Assembly: GCF_025917005.1 (NCBI RefSeq)
Contig: NZ_CP078091.1
Coordinates: 2,728,001 to 2,792,000, forward strand
DNA: 64,000 bases
Reading direction: 5' to 3'
DNA from: Porphyrobacter sp. ULC335
GTDB lineage: Bacteria > Pseudomonadota > Alphaproteobacteria > Sphingomonadales > Sphingomonadaceae
Within the stretch, counting starts at the first letter, position 1. Each line of letters starts with the position of its first letter. This document shows, piece after piece, positions 37,251 to 46,123 of the stretch. The position numbers and the translations under genes are program-made. The notes beneath the pieces were generated by a model. It had not been told where the DNA came from. It did no database searches and saw only the letters and a list, made by a program, of their open reading frames with translations.

Positions 37251-37786
37251 CCTTCCGTGGTTTTCAGCCGGGCTTCAAGCTCGGCCCAGGTCGCCTCGCG
37301 CTGGGGTTCGGCCATGGTGGCAAGTGTCGTCTTGTCAGCGTCCTCGATCCGCCAGAAAATCTTCTGGCGATCTTCGGTGAGCGACCAGAAGTAGGTCTGG
37401 GTCTCGGGCGGCCATGCCTTGTAGGCCGTCTGCTGCTCGGCCGGCCAGCTCTGCACCTTGGTGTCCTGATCGGCGGTGGACATCGCAGACGGTGCCTGCG
37501 CGGGCGGAGTGCCGGTGTCGCCCCATTCCTGACCCGTGCCAGTGTCAGGAGTCGTGTCCGGCATTGAGGGCGGAGTTGTGCTCGGATCGGTGGACGGCGT
37601 ATCGGGATAAGTCGGGGGCGTGCCCGGCGTTGTCGGGGGCGTAGCGGTCGTGCCGGGCGAGGACGGCGGCATGGTTTCGGTCGTGGTGTCCGAACCGGAC
37701 TGATCCTGCGCCGCTACCATCGCGGGGGTCATCACCAGGGCCATCGCCACGCCCGCGAGACCGAATGTTTTCAGGGACTTTTGCAT
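37247..37786 (-). CDS. Pro/Thr-rich exported hypothetical protein
   Basis: 179 residues from the ATG at 37786, which has GGAG six bases upstream. Signal peptide (SLKTFGLAGVAMALVMTP, cleavage near VAA-QD). Residues about 30-85 are Pro/Thr/Ser-rich (TTPGTPPTYPDTPSTDPSTT) and probably an extended linker. The C-terminal 80 residues (SWPAEQQTAYKAWPPETQTYFWSL) are compact and Trp-rich. No family known to me; similar proteins occur in Erythrobacteraceae. Confidence 0.75.
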   Translation of the reverse strand: MQKSLKTFGLAGVAMALVMTPAMVAAQDQSGSDTTTETMPPSSPGTTATPPTTPGTPPTYPDTPSTDPSTTPPSMPDTTPDTGTGQEWGDTGTPPAQAPSAMSTADQDTKVQSWPAEQQTAYKAWPPETQTYFWSLTEDRQKIFWRIEDADKTTLATMAEPQREATWAELEARLKTTEG

Positions 37787-38017
37787 GGGTATCTCCAATA
37801 TTGACTAACCCAAGCCTGACGAACGCGAAGAGCCTGTCCGGCCGCTCAGTCCCCTGCTGACCGGACAGTTCCAAGTATGGGGCAGCGGGCATACCGCGCA
37901 ATGCCGGGCGAGGCCGCGCACCCTGCCCGCGCCACAGTCGAGCGGAAAATGTGGCGCAAAAACGGCAGGCCGAGTTTGCGTTCTGTCGCATCCGCCGCGC
38001 ATAGCAGCGTCACGGCC

Positions 38018-38046
38018 TTGCCCCCTTGGCGATTGTTCCCTAATTG
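38018..38046 (+). promoter_or_regulatory. Candidate promoter of the UvrD-type helicase gene
   Basis: TTGCCC (38018-38023), 17 bp, TAATTG (38041-38046). The -10 lies inside the LexA box. Transcription would begin near 38053, leaving a leader of only a few bases before the ATG at 38060. Confidence 0.45.
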
Positions 38047-38049
38047 TTC
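38035..38049 (+). promoter_or_regulatory. LexA (SOS) box of the UvrD-type helicase gene
   Basis: GTTCCCTAATTGTTC fits the alphaproteobacterial LexA site GTTC-N7-GTTC and differs at one base from the box upstream of recA. Confidence 0.75.
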
Positions 38050-38059
38050 GCATGAGACC

Positions 38060-40378
38060 ATGAACAGCGACATCCCACCCCCCGCCGCCACGCGCGATTC
38101 CGGCGTTACTCCGGTCCCGGCCTATGCCGCGCGGCTGAACGCGCCTCAGCGCGCTGCCGTGCTCGCGACCGAGGGGCCGGTGCTGATGCTGGCAGGAGCA
38201 GGCACGGGAAAGACCGCCGCACTGACATCGCGGCTGGCGCATCTGGTGGCGACAGGGCGCGCCTATCCCTCGCAAATCCTTTGCGTCACCTTCACCAACA
38301 AGGCCGCGCGCGAAATGCGCGAGCGCGTGACACACCACCTCGGCCCGCAGGCGGAGGGGCTACCGTGGCTCGGCACCTTCCACTCGATCTGCGCCAAGAT
38401 GCTGCGTCGCCATGCCGAACTGGTCGGGCTCCAGCACAATTACACGATCATCGACACTGACGATCAGCTGCGGCTGCTGAAGCAGCTGATCGTGGAGGCC
38501 GATCTTGACGAGAAGCGCTGGCCGGCGCGCCAGCTGGCGGGCCTGATCGACCGCTGGAAGAACCGCGGGCTTAACCCCGCCGATCTCGATGCGGTTGAGA
38601 ACGAGGCCTATGCCAATGGCCGCGGCACGGCGCTCTATGCACGATATCAGGAGCGGCTGAAGCAGCTTAACGCCTGCGATTTCGGCGATCTGATGCTGCA
38701 CATGCTGAACATCCTGCGCGGCCATCCCGATATCCTCGCCGATTACCAGCGCCGCTTCCGTTACATCATGGTAGACGAATATCAGGACACGAACGCGGTC
38801 CAGTACCTGTGGCTGCGGCTGCTGGCGCAGGGGCACAAGAACATCTGCGTCGTCGGCGATGATGACCAGTCGATCTATTCCTGGCGCGGGGCAGAGGTCG
38901 CCAACATCCTGCGCTTCGAGAAGGATTTCCCCGGCGCGGAAGTGATCCGGCTGGAACAGAACTACCGATCCACCCCGCACATCCTTGGCGCGGCATCGGG
39001 GCTGATCCGCGCGAACAGCCAGCGCCATGACAAGACACTGTGGACCGAGGTCAACGGCGGCGACAAGGTCAAGGTGATCGGCGTGTGGGATGCGCCCGAG
39101 GAAGCACGCCGTGTCGGCGAAGCCATCGAGCGGCTGGAGCGTGAAGGCGCGGCGCTCGATCAGGTCGCGATCCTCGTGCGCGCGCAGTACCAGACCCGGG
39201 AATTCGAAGACCGCTTCATCCAGATCGGGATCAATTACCGCATCATCGGCGGTTTCCGCTTCTACGAGCGTGCCGAGATCCGCGATGCGCTCGCCTATCT
39301 GCGCCTGATCGCGCAGCCGCAGGATGATCTGGCGTTCGAGCGCATCCACAATCAGCCGAAGCGCGGCCTCGGCGCGAAGGCACTTGAGCAGATGCACAGC
39401 CATGCGCGCCGCACCGGCCTGCCGCTGGCAGCGGCCGCGCTGCAACTGGCGGACAGCGACGAGCTGCCCAAGCGCACCGCCATCACCATCGGCGGATTGC
39501 TGCGCCAGTTCCTGTACTGGCGCGAGACGACCGAGACCGTGTCGCCTGCCGATCTGCTGCGGCTGGTCATGGAGGAATCAGGCTACAACGCCATGCTCGC
39601 CGCCGACCGTTCGCCGGAAAGTGCGGGGCGCGCGGAGAACCTCTCCGAACTTGCCCGGGCGATGGAGGAATACGAAACGCTCGGCGATTTCCTCGAGCAT
39701 GTCAGCCTCGTCATGGACAACGAGCGCTCGGATGCGGGCGAGACGGTGACGATCATGACGATCCACGCCGCCAAGGGGCTGGAGTTCGACAACGTGTTCT
39801 GCGTCGGCTGGGAGGAAGGCGTCTTTCCCTCGCAACGCGCGATCGACGAAGGGGGCCTTGCGTCGCTGGAGGAGGAACGCCGCCTCGCCTATGTCGCGAT
39901 CACCCGCGCGCGGCGGCATTGCACCATCCTCCACGCCGCCAATCGCCGGATCTACGGCCAGTGGACGAGCAGCATCCCCTCGCGCTTCATCGAAGACCTG
40001 CCGGCCGAACATATCGAGCAGGAAACCACGCTGACCGGCGGCGCATCGCTGTGGCGGGCAAACTGGAGCGAGCAGGAAGATCCCTTCGCCCACGTCGCGC
40101 GAGATTATCCCGCCAAAGCGCAGCAGCGCGGCCCCGGCTGGCAGCGCGCGCTAACCTCGGGCTACGAAACGAAACCGGCCCGCGTGCGCGAAAACACGCG
40201 CTCCGCTGCAAGCTTCGCCGCGCCCGCCCGATCCGACATCGCAATCGGCGCAATGGTGACCCACGCCAAGTTCGGTACGGGCTGCGTGATCGATCAGGAG
40301 GGCAACAAGCTGACGATCATGTTCGAAGACGCAGGCGAGAAGCGCGTGCTCGATAGCTTTGTAACGGTGGTGGGTTAG
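38060..40378 (+). CDS. uvrD: ATP-dependent DNA helicase UvrD/PcrA
   Basis: 772 residues. SF1A 3'-5' helicase for nucleotide-excision and mismatch repair. Q-motif (LNAPQRAAV), Walker A LAGAGTGKT at 44-52, Walker B MVDEYQDTN, DDDQSIYSWRGA, TIHAAKGLEFDNVF and VAITRARR. The C-terminal end (GAMVTHAKFGTGCVID) is the UvrD/PcrA tudor-like tail that contacts RNA polymerase. A LexA box 10 bp upstream indicates SOS induction. There is no clear Shine-Dalgarno sequence. Confidence 0.95.
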   Translation: MNSDIPPPAATRDSGVTPVPAYAARLNAPQRAAVLATEGPVLMLAGAGTGKTAALTSRLAHLVATGRAYPSQILCVTFTNKAAREMRERVTHHLGPQAEGLPWLGTFHSICAKMLRRHAELVGLQHNYTIIDTDDQLRLLKQLIVEADLDEKRWPARQLAGLIDRWKNRGLNPADLDAVENEAYANGRGTALYARYQERLKQLNACDFGDLMLHMLNILRGHPDILADYQRRFRYIMVDEYQDTNAVQYLWLRLLAQGHKNICVVGDDDQSIYSWRGAEVANILRFEKDFPGAEVIRLEQNYRSTPHILGAASGLIRANSQRHDKTLWTEVNGGDKVKVIGVWDAPEEARRVGEAIERLEREGAALDQVAILVRAQYQTREFEDRFIQIGINYRIIGGFRFYERAEIRDALAYLRLIAQPQDDLAFERIHNQPKRGLGAKALEQMHSHARRTGLPLAAAALQLADSDELPKRTAITIGGLLRQFLYWRETTETVSPADLLRLVMEESGYNAMLAADRSPESAGRAENLSELARAMEEYETLGDFLEHVSLVMDNERSDAGETVTIMTIHAAKGLEFDNVFCVGWEEGVFPSQRAIDEGGLASLEEERRLAYVAITRARRHCTILHAANRRIYGQWTSSIPSRFIEDLPAEHIEQETTLTGGASLWRANWSEQEDPFAHVARDYPAKAQQRGPGWQRALTSGYETKPARVRENTRSAASFAAPARSDIAIGAMVTHAKFGTGCVIDQEGNKLTIMFEDAGEKRVLDSFVTVVG

Positions 40379-40397
40379 GCGTCAGGACAGCGCTGGG

Positions 40398-41222
40398 TCA
40401 GTTCGCCGGTTGTTCGGCCGTCAGCGCTTCGGACTTTCGCCAGTAACGCGCCTCGAAAGGCCGTGCGAGTTCGCCCAGCGCGTCGCGGGTGCCTTCGGCA
40501 ATGCCGGTCTCGCAGTTGAGATAGGGTGACGGGTCGCGGTAGGTGCCGAACAGCTGGTCCCACAGCGTCACCGTGTTGCCGAAGTTGTAACCCATCAGCT
40601 GCTCGTCGCGGATGTGGTGCAGGCGGTGGGCGGCGGGCGAGATCAGCACCTTGCCGAGGATGCCGAGCGTCCAGGGGACATCGGCGTGGACGAAATACCC
40701 CCACCACGCACGCAGGATGAAGGCCACCCCGATTGCCCAGAATGGCAGGCCGAGCAGGATCACCAGTACGCCGTCCATGATCATGCTCAGCGCCTCGCCG
40801 AGCGGATGTTTGCGGCGCAGGCTGAACCAGTTCATCGCCTCATCCGCGTGGTGGGTCGCATGGATCGGCCACAGCACGCGCGAATGTTCGAAGCGGTGCC
40901 GCCAATAGGCGACGAAATCGATGATGAGGATCGCGGCGAGCACGCTGAAAGCGACCGGCACGGACTTCCAGAAGGCAACGAGCACCTCAGGGCGCGGGAT
41001 CAGCGATTTGCCGGTCAGGATCGGCACCGCCAGCAGCGGGACTACCACCGCGGCGTTGACCAGCAGCAGGACGATGTTGGTAACAATCTCGGGGCGCGCA
41101 CGCTTGAAGCCCTCGACCAGAGCGCGGCGCTTGGTCGCAAGGGCAAGAACGCCGAACAGCACCGCGAGCGGCAGCAGGTCGGCAAATTCCCTACGCAAGG
41201 TATCAACGACAGTGTCGATCAT
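40398..41222 (-). CDS. Sterol desaturase/fatty acid hydroxylase family protein
   Basis: 274 residues, four to five membrane helices. The histidine boxes of the di-iron family are complete: HRFEH, HATHHADE and HRLHHIRDE. In sphingomonads such proteins hydroxylate fatty acyl chains, carotenoids or sterol-like lipids; the substrate here is unknown. Convergent with uvrD (about 20 bp apart). No carotenoid genes nearby. Confidence 0.88.
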   Translation of the reverse strand: MIDTVVDTLRREFADLLPLAVLFGVLALATKRRALVEGFKRARPEIVTNIVLLLVNAAVVVPLLAVPILTGKSLIPRPEVLVAFWKSVPVAFSVLAAILIIDFVAYWRHRFEHSRVLWPIHATHHADEAMNWFSLRRKHPLGEALSMIMDGVLVILLGLPFWAIGVAFILRAWWGYFVHADVPWTLGILGKVLISPAAHRLHHIRDEQLMGYNFGNTVTLWDQLFGTYRDPSPYLNCETGIAEGTRDALGELARPFEARYWRKSEALTAEQPAN

Positions 41223-41300
41223 GCGGCCAGATTAGCCGCCGACAGCCCAAGAAAGCGTTAAGCCCGCCGCGCAGTTTGCCGTGCGCGGGACGCCAGCCGG

Positions 41301-42752
41301 TCAGCCGAAACCGACGTCGAGGAATCCGGGACGCGGACCGTTCCACTCACCCGCGGGGACGGGTTCGTCATCCTCGCGATAGCGACGCGGCTTGCGATCG
41401 TCGCTCGCTGTGACCTGGTCGGTGCGCGGCGCAGACTTTTCACGGCGGGGCCGTTCTTCGCGAGGAGCACGTTCTTCGCGCGGCGCACGTTCTTCACGGG
41501 GTGCTCGCTCTTCGCGGGGTGCGCGTTCTTCGCGGGCACGGCGCGGCTTGCGCTCTTCGCGCTCCTCGCCGTCCTCGACGCGTTCAACCTTGGCCGCTTC
41601 GGCCTTGGCGATCACTTCGCTCAGATCGACGCGGACATCTTCCTTGCCGAACACCTTGATCGGGCTGCCGGTGAGCTTCTCGACATTGGAAATCGCCTCG
41701 GCATCTTCTTCCGAGACGAAGGTGAAGGCCCGACCCTTGGCGCCCGCACGGCCGGTACGGCCGATGCGGTGGACGTAATCGTCCGGGTGCCACGGCGTAT
41801 CGAAGTTGAAAACGTGGCTGACGCCCTTGATGTCGAGACCGCGCGCAGCGACGTCCGACGCGACGAGAATGTTGACCTCACCCGCCTTGAAGCGTTCGAG
41901 CTCCTTGATCCGGCTGCCCTGATCCATGTCGCCGTGGATCTCGCTGGAGCGGAAGCCGAAGCGGGCAAGGCTCTGGTTGAGTTCACGAACGGTGGTCTTG
42001 CGGTTGGCGAAGATGATCGCGTTTTCGACAAGGTCGTTCTCGAGGAACCAGCGCAGCGTGTCTTTCTTCGAGCGCGACTTCACTGGCACCTTGAAGGCGG
42101 TGATGTCGGCATTGGTCGAAGCCGCCCGGCTGACCTCGATCCGCTTGGGATTGGTCAGGAACTTCTTGGCCAGCTTCTCGATCGGCGGCGGCATGGTCGC
42201 CGAGAAAAGCATCGTCTGGCGCGTTTCGGGAAGCTTGGAGCAGATGAACTCGATATCGGGGATGAACCCCATGTCGAGCATCCGGTCGGCCTCGTCGATC
42301 ACCAGCAGTTCGCAGCCGTTGAGCATGATCTTGCCGCGCTCGAACAGGTCCATCAGGCGGCCGGGCGTGGCGATCAGCACGTCAACGCCGTCGGACAGGG
42401 CCTTCAACTGGTCACCCATCTGCACGCCGCCGATCAGCAGCGCCATCTTGAGATCGTGATTCTTGCCGTACTTTTCGAAGTTCTCGGCAACCTGCGCAGC
42501 GAGTTCGCGCGTCGGCTCGAGGATCAGCGAACGCGGCATCAGCGCGCGGCGGCGGCCCGCTGCCATCACGTCGATCATCGGCAGCACGAAGCTCGCCGTT
42601 TTGCCCGTGCCTGTCTGGGCGATGCCGATCAGATCCCGCATCATCAGCACGGTCGGGATCGCCTGCGCCTGGATGGCAGTGGGCGTGGAATAGCCCGCAT
42701 CCTCGACGGCTTTGAGCAATTCGGGCGAAAGGCCGAGATCGGCGAAGGTCAT
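41301..42752 (-). CDS. DEAD-box RNA helicase, RhlE-like
   Basis: 483 residues from the ATG preceding TFADLGLSPELLKAVEDAGY. Q motif TPTAIQAQAIP, Walker A AQTGTGKT, DEAD (VIDEADRMLDMGF), SAT and HRIGRTGRAG are all present. The C-terminal 100 residues are highly charged and include five copies of a six-residue REERAP-type repeat (DNA 41452-41538), then an Arg/Pro tail. Probably acts in ribosome assembly or mRNA turnover. Confidence 0.93.
   Translation of the reverse strand: MTFADLGLSPELLKAVEDAGYSTPTAIQAQAIPTVLMMRDLIGIAQTGTGKTASFVLPMIDVMAAGRRRALMPRSLILEPTRELAAQVAENFEKYGKNHDLKMALLIGGVQMGDQLKALSDGVDVLIATPGRLMDLFERGKIMLNGCELLVIDEADRMLDMGFIPDIEFICSKLPETRQTMLFSATMPPPIEKLAKKFLTNPKRIEVSRAASTNADITAFKVPVKSRSKKDTLRWFLENDLVENAIIFANRKTTVRELNQSLARFGFRSSEIHGDMDQGSRIKELERFKAGEVNILVASDVAARGLDIKGVSHVFNFDTPWHPDDYVHRIGRTGRAGAKGRAFTFVSEEDAEAISNVEKLTGSPIKVFGKEDVRVDLSEVIAKAEAAKVERVEDGEEREERKPRRAREERAPREERAPREERAPREERAPREERPRREKSAPRTDQVTASDDRKPRRYREDDEPVPAGEWNGPRPGFLDVGFG
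41452..41538 (-). repeat. 18-bp tandem repeat in the RhlE-like gene
   Basis: About five units of 18 bp (CGTTCTTCGCG-type on the plus strand), each coding for REERAP. Length variation between strains is likely. Confidence 0.85.
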
Positions 42753-42897
42753 GCGGTGTGTGGTGTCCGAGAATAGCGGGCAGTCTTGCTGCCGGGATTG
42801 CTGGCCGTGTGCACGCAAGAGCGCAGCATCAGGCCGCCGCGCCTTTCCCGCAAATGGGCGCAAAAGTCAAGGAATCGCGCGGGAGCGCGCGTGTTTT

Positions 42898-43476
42898 TCA
42901 GGTTCGCACTTCGACGAGCTGGCGCATCGCCTCCACCTGGCAGCGTGCGCCGGTGCGCGATTGCAGCCTGTCACGATCAACGCAGAGCCGCCCGTCCTTG
43001 TTCTTCTCGACATAGAAGCCGGAGTAGAAGTCACGGGCGCGGCACGCTTTTTCGAGGTTGACCGAGATCATCCGCCGGTCACGCAGGAACAGGACGAGCC
43101 GGTTGCCGCTGCCGGTCTGCACGCCCGCGATCTCGGCCAGGGGCACGCATTTTTCCTTGCCGCGCTCCTCGAAACGGGTCGTAGGGGCGCGCTGCTGGGG
43201 CATTTCGGCGGTGAGGTTGCGGCGCGCATCGGCGGGCGCCGGGGCGATCCTGACAACGACGCGCTGTTCGATCCGCACCTGACGCACAACCGACGACTGC
43301 CGGTAGGCCGAAAGGGGATTGAGCGCCGCTGGCTGCTCATCAAGTTCTGCGGATGCGTCACACTGCGTGGCCGAGGTGCCCGCAGCCAATGCCGGCTCGC
43401 CCGGTGCATCAACCGTTTCCGCCACCATTGGCAGCATCAGCGCCAAAGGCGCCGCGAAGGCGAGCAGGCTTTGCAT
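42898..43476 (-). CDS. Exported hypothetical protein
   Basis: 192 residues from the ATG at 43476, with GAGGAGAG about 13 bases upstream. Signal-like N-terminus (MQSLLAFAAPLALMLPMVAE). Middle region AVVRQVRIEQRVVVRIAP-like is basic and Pro/Ala-rich. The C-terminal half has a conserved-looking pattern with three Cys (KCVPLAEIAG, KACRARDFYSGFYVEKN, LCVDRDRLQSR). No family identified. Upstream extension to 43746 is open but looks noncoding. Confidence 0.75.
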   Translation of the reverse strand: MQSLLAFAAPLALMLPMVAETVDAPGEPALAAGTSATQCDASAELDEQPAALNPLSAYRQSSVVRQVRIEQRVVVRIAPAPADARRNLTAEMPQQRAPTTRFEERGKEKCVPLAEIAGVQTGSGNRLVLFLRDRRMISVNLEKACRARDFYSGFYVEKNKDGRLCVDRDRLQSRTGARCQVEAMRQLVEVRT

Positions 43477-43535
43477 CGGCGGGGGTGATCTCTCCTCGTG
43501 CGGGGCAGGATCGGCGGGAGTCTTGCCAGCGTGCG

Positions 43536-43565
43536 TTGCCAACAAGATTTGTTGTGTTCTAGCGT
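43536..43565 (+). promoter_or_regulatory. Candidate promoter of the FAD oxidase gene
   Basis: TTGCCA (43536-43541), 18 bp, TAGCGT (43560-43565), about 87 bp before the ATG. Confidence 0.35.
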
Positions 43566-43651
43566 CGGCGTTTGAACCATGGCTTAACTGACGGACAGGT
43601 GCCCATAATGGCGATGGTAATTTCATGGCCGTGTGTGGCATGGGGGCAACA

Positions 43652-45121
43652 ATGAACCACCCAGCACCGCCCCCGCGCTCCGCCGCTGCCTCCGACGCCT
43701 TCCTGACCGAGGCAACAGCGCTGCTGGGAGAGCGTGGGCTGACCACCGACCCCGACCGGATGGACGCGTGGCTGACCGACTGGCGCGGGCGCTACACCGG
43801 ACGCGCGCTGGCACTTGCTTCGCCAGCCTCGGCTGCGGAGGTCGCCGCGCTGGTCAGGCTGTGCGCCGCACACCGCGTGCCGATTGTCCCGCAAGGCGGC
43901 AACAGCGGCATGGCGGGCGGTGCGACCCCGGACGAAAGCGGCGCGGCGATCATCCTTTCGCTGCGGCGAATGGACAGCGTTCGCAGCCTCTCGGCTGAAG
44001 CGGGACAGGTGGTTTGCGAGGCGGGTGTCATTCTCCAGACGCTGCACGATGTGGCGGACCAGGCCGGAATGCGCTTTCCGCTGACTCTCGGCGGGAAAGG
44101 TTCAGCCACGATCGGCGGGCTGATTTCTACTAACGCAGGCGGCACGCAGGTGCTGCGCCACGGCACCATGCGCGCACAGGTTCTGGGGCTGGAAGCGGTG
44201 CTGGCATCGGGCGAAGTGCTGGACTTGATGACCCCGCTCAAGAAGGACAATCGCGGCTTCGACCTCAAGCAGTTGCTGATCGGATCGGAGGGGACGCTGG
44301 GCATAGTCACCGCAGCGAACCTGCGTCTGCTGCCCGCCAGCCTTGGCCGCGCAACGGCATGGGTGGGACTTGGCGGGATTGTGGAGGCACGCACGCTGCT
44401 GCGCCGTGTGGAGCGCGCTTTGGGCGATGCGCTGGAAGGCTTCGAGGTCGTGCCGGAGCATTGTCTCGGCTCCGTTCTCGCCCATCAGCCCACCGCCCGC
44501 GCGCCTTTGGGCGAGCGCCATGCGTGGAATGCGCTAATCGAATGCGTATCGCCCTCTCAGGACAGCACGGCTTTGCGCGAAGCGCTGGAAGGCGCCCTCG
44601 CCGCCGCGATGGACGATGGTTTGGTTGCCGACGCTGTGATTGCCGCCAATGATACGCAAGCCGAGGCCTTCTGGGCCTTGCGCGACGGCATATCCGCTGC
44701 CGAACGCGCGCTTGGCCCGGCGATGCAGCACGATATCTCAGTGCCGGTCGAGAAGATGCCAGAATTCATCCTGGCCGCCGCGCCTGATATCGAAGCCGCC
44801 TTCCCCGGCACCCGCGCGGTCGCTTTCGGCCATCTCGGGGACGGCAATGTCCACTTCCACGTCCTCGCCCCCGGAGGCGCAGTGCGCGGGGAATGGGAAG
44901 AAGCGGAAGGCAAGGCGGTCAGCGCGCGGGTCTATGATCTGGTGACGCGGTGGGGCGGATCGATCAGCGCCGAACACGGAATCGGGCAGATGAAAGTGGA
45001 CGAACTGGCCCGCCTGCACGATCCGGTTGCGCTGGCAGTGATGTCGCGCGTGAAGCAAGCGCTCGACCCGCTCGGCCTGCTCAATCCGGGGAAACTCCTC
45101 CACACCCTGTCCACCCCCTGA
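43652..45121 (+). CDS. FAD-linked oxidase, D-lactate/D-2-hydroxyglutarate dehydrogenase type
   Basis: 489 residues. N-terminal PCMH FAD-binding fold (VPIVPQGGNSGMAGGATPD, GGKGSATIGGLISTNAGGT, LLIGSEGTLGIVTAA) and C-terminal FAD-oxidase domain with GHLGDGNVHFHV and SAEHGIGQMK. Related to D2HGDH, GlcD and Dld; the size and motifs fit D-2-hydroxy-acid dehydrogenases. ATG at 43652 is the one with purines (GGGGGCAACA) upstream. No GlcE/GlcF partners nearby. Confidence 0.9.
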   Translation: MNHPAPPPRSAAASDAFLTEATALLGERGLTTDPDRMDAWLTDWRGRYTGRALALASPASAAEVAALVRLCAAHRVPIVPQGGNSGMAGGATPDESGAAIILSLRRMDSVRSLSAEAGQVVCEAGVILQTLHDVADQAGMRFPLTLGGKGSATIGGLISTNAGGTQVLRHGTMRAQVLGLEAVLASGEVLDLMTPLKKDNRGFDLKQLLIGSEGTLGIVTAANLRLLPASLGRATAWVGLGGIVEARTLLRRVERALGDALEGFEVVPEHCLGSVLAHQPTARAPLGERHAWNALIECVSPSQDSTALREALEGALAAAMDDGLVADAVIAANDTQAEAFWALRDGISAAERALGPAMQHDISVPVEKMPEFILAAAPDIEAAFPGTRAVAFGHLGDGNVHFHVLAPGGAVRGEWEEAEGKAVSARVYDLVTRWGGSISAEHGIGQMKVDELARLHDPVALAVMSRVKQALDPLGLLNPGKLLHTLSTP

Positions 45122-45231
45122 CGTGCATGGCTTGCGCACGCGGCAGCAAGGCCTTAAGGGCCGCGCTTTCGGCGGGGCGCTCGGTTTTCCGCTGAGGGGA
45201 TCATCCACTACCGTTTGTCGGAGACTTCGTC

Positions 45232-46026
45232 ATGGCCAGCGCGCCGCAACAGCAACTTCCGTTGTTCTACAAGGACCTTCTGCCGCTCAACAGCCGCGAT
45301 CATGCCGACTGGAAAGCCGGCACGCTGGAAAGCGCCGCCTATCTGGCCGCGACCCACGCGATTCCGCTGACATCGGACGAATTCGTCGATGCACAGCGCA
45401 ACTTCCCGATCGTGTTCACCGCCGGGGAAAGCCCGCTGCCGATCGCCCTGTTCGGCCTCAACGAAGGCGTCAACACCTTCGTCGGCGATGACATGAAGAT
45501 CAACGAGGCGATCTACCTGCCCGCCTATGCGCGCCGCTATCCCTTCATCCTCGCCAAGCTTCAGCAGGGCAATGATGACATGTCGCTGTGCTTCGATCCG
45601 ACCGCGAACCTGCTCGGCAAGTTCGACGAAGGTCTGGAAATGTTCACCGCCACGGGTGAGCCGACCGAATATACGCAGGGCGTGCTCGATTTCTGCCGCC
45701 GCTTCGAAGAAGCAGGTCAGCGCACCAAGCTGTTCATGGAAGAGCTCGCCAAGCTCGACATCCTGATGGACGGCGAAATCGCGATCACCCGCAACGACAT
45801 GCCCGACAAGCCGTTCATCTACCGCGGTTTCCGCATGGTCGATGAAAACAAGCTGCGCGAACTGTCGGCCGAAACGCTCGATGGTCTCGCCAAGAACGGC
45901 ATGCTGATGCTGATCTACGCACACCTGTTCTCGCTGAACCTGATGCGCACCCTGTTCGAGCGTCAGCTCGCCCAGGGCAAGGTGCCGCTGACGGCTGAAG
46001 GCGGTCCGGCGCCCGCGCTGAACTGA
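45232..46026 (+). CDS. SapC family protein
   Basis: 264 residues, single SapC-type domain: LPLFYKDLLPLNSRDHADW, FPIVFTAGESPLPIALFGLNEG, YLPAYARRYPFIL, MVDENKLRELS. Named after a Campylobacter S-layer-linked gene; biochemical role unknown. In sphingomonads it is usually near TonB-receptor or tryptophan-halogenase genes, but none is here. GGAGACTTCGTC precedes the ATG. Confidence 0.9.
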   Translation: MASAPQQQLPLFYKDLLPLNSRDHADWKAGTLESAAYLAATHAIPLTSDEFVDAQRNFPIVFTAGESPLPIALFGLNEGVNTFVGDDMKINEAIYLPAYARRYPFILAKLQQGNDDMSLCFDPTANLLGKFDEGLEMFTATGEPTEYTQGVLDFCRRFEEAGQRTKLFMEELAKLDILMDGEIAITRNDMPDKPFIYRGFRMVDENKLRELSAETLDGLAKNGMLMLIYAHLFSLNLMRTLFERQLAQGKVPLTAEGGPAPALN

Positions 46027-46073
46027 TTTCGCAGGGCCAAGGCCGCAAGGCTGAGGTTTGTCTGAATAGCATG

Positions 46074-46108
46074 ACGGGCGGGTAGACCACGGTCTGCCTG
46101 CCCGTTTT
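46074..46108. terminator. Bidirectional terminator between sapC-like and hutG-like genes
   Basis: ACGGGCGGGTAGAC and GTCTGCCTGCCCGT form a long stem with a CACG loop, followed by TTTT on the plus strand. Confidence 0.7.
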
Positions 46109-46123
46109 GCGTTCGGGCTTTTG

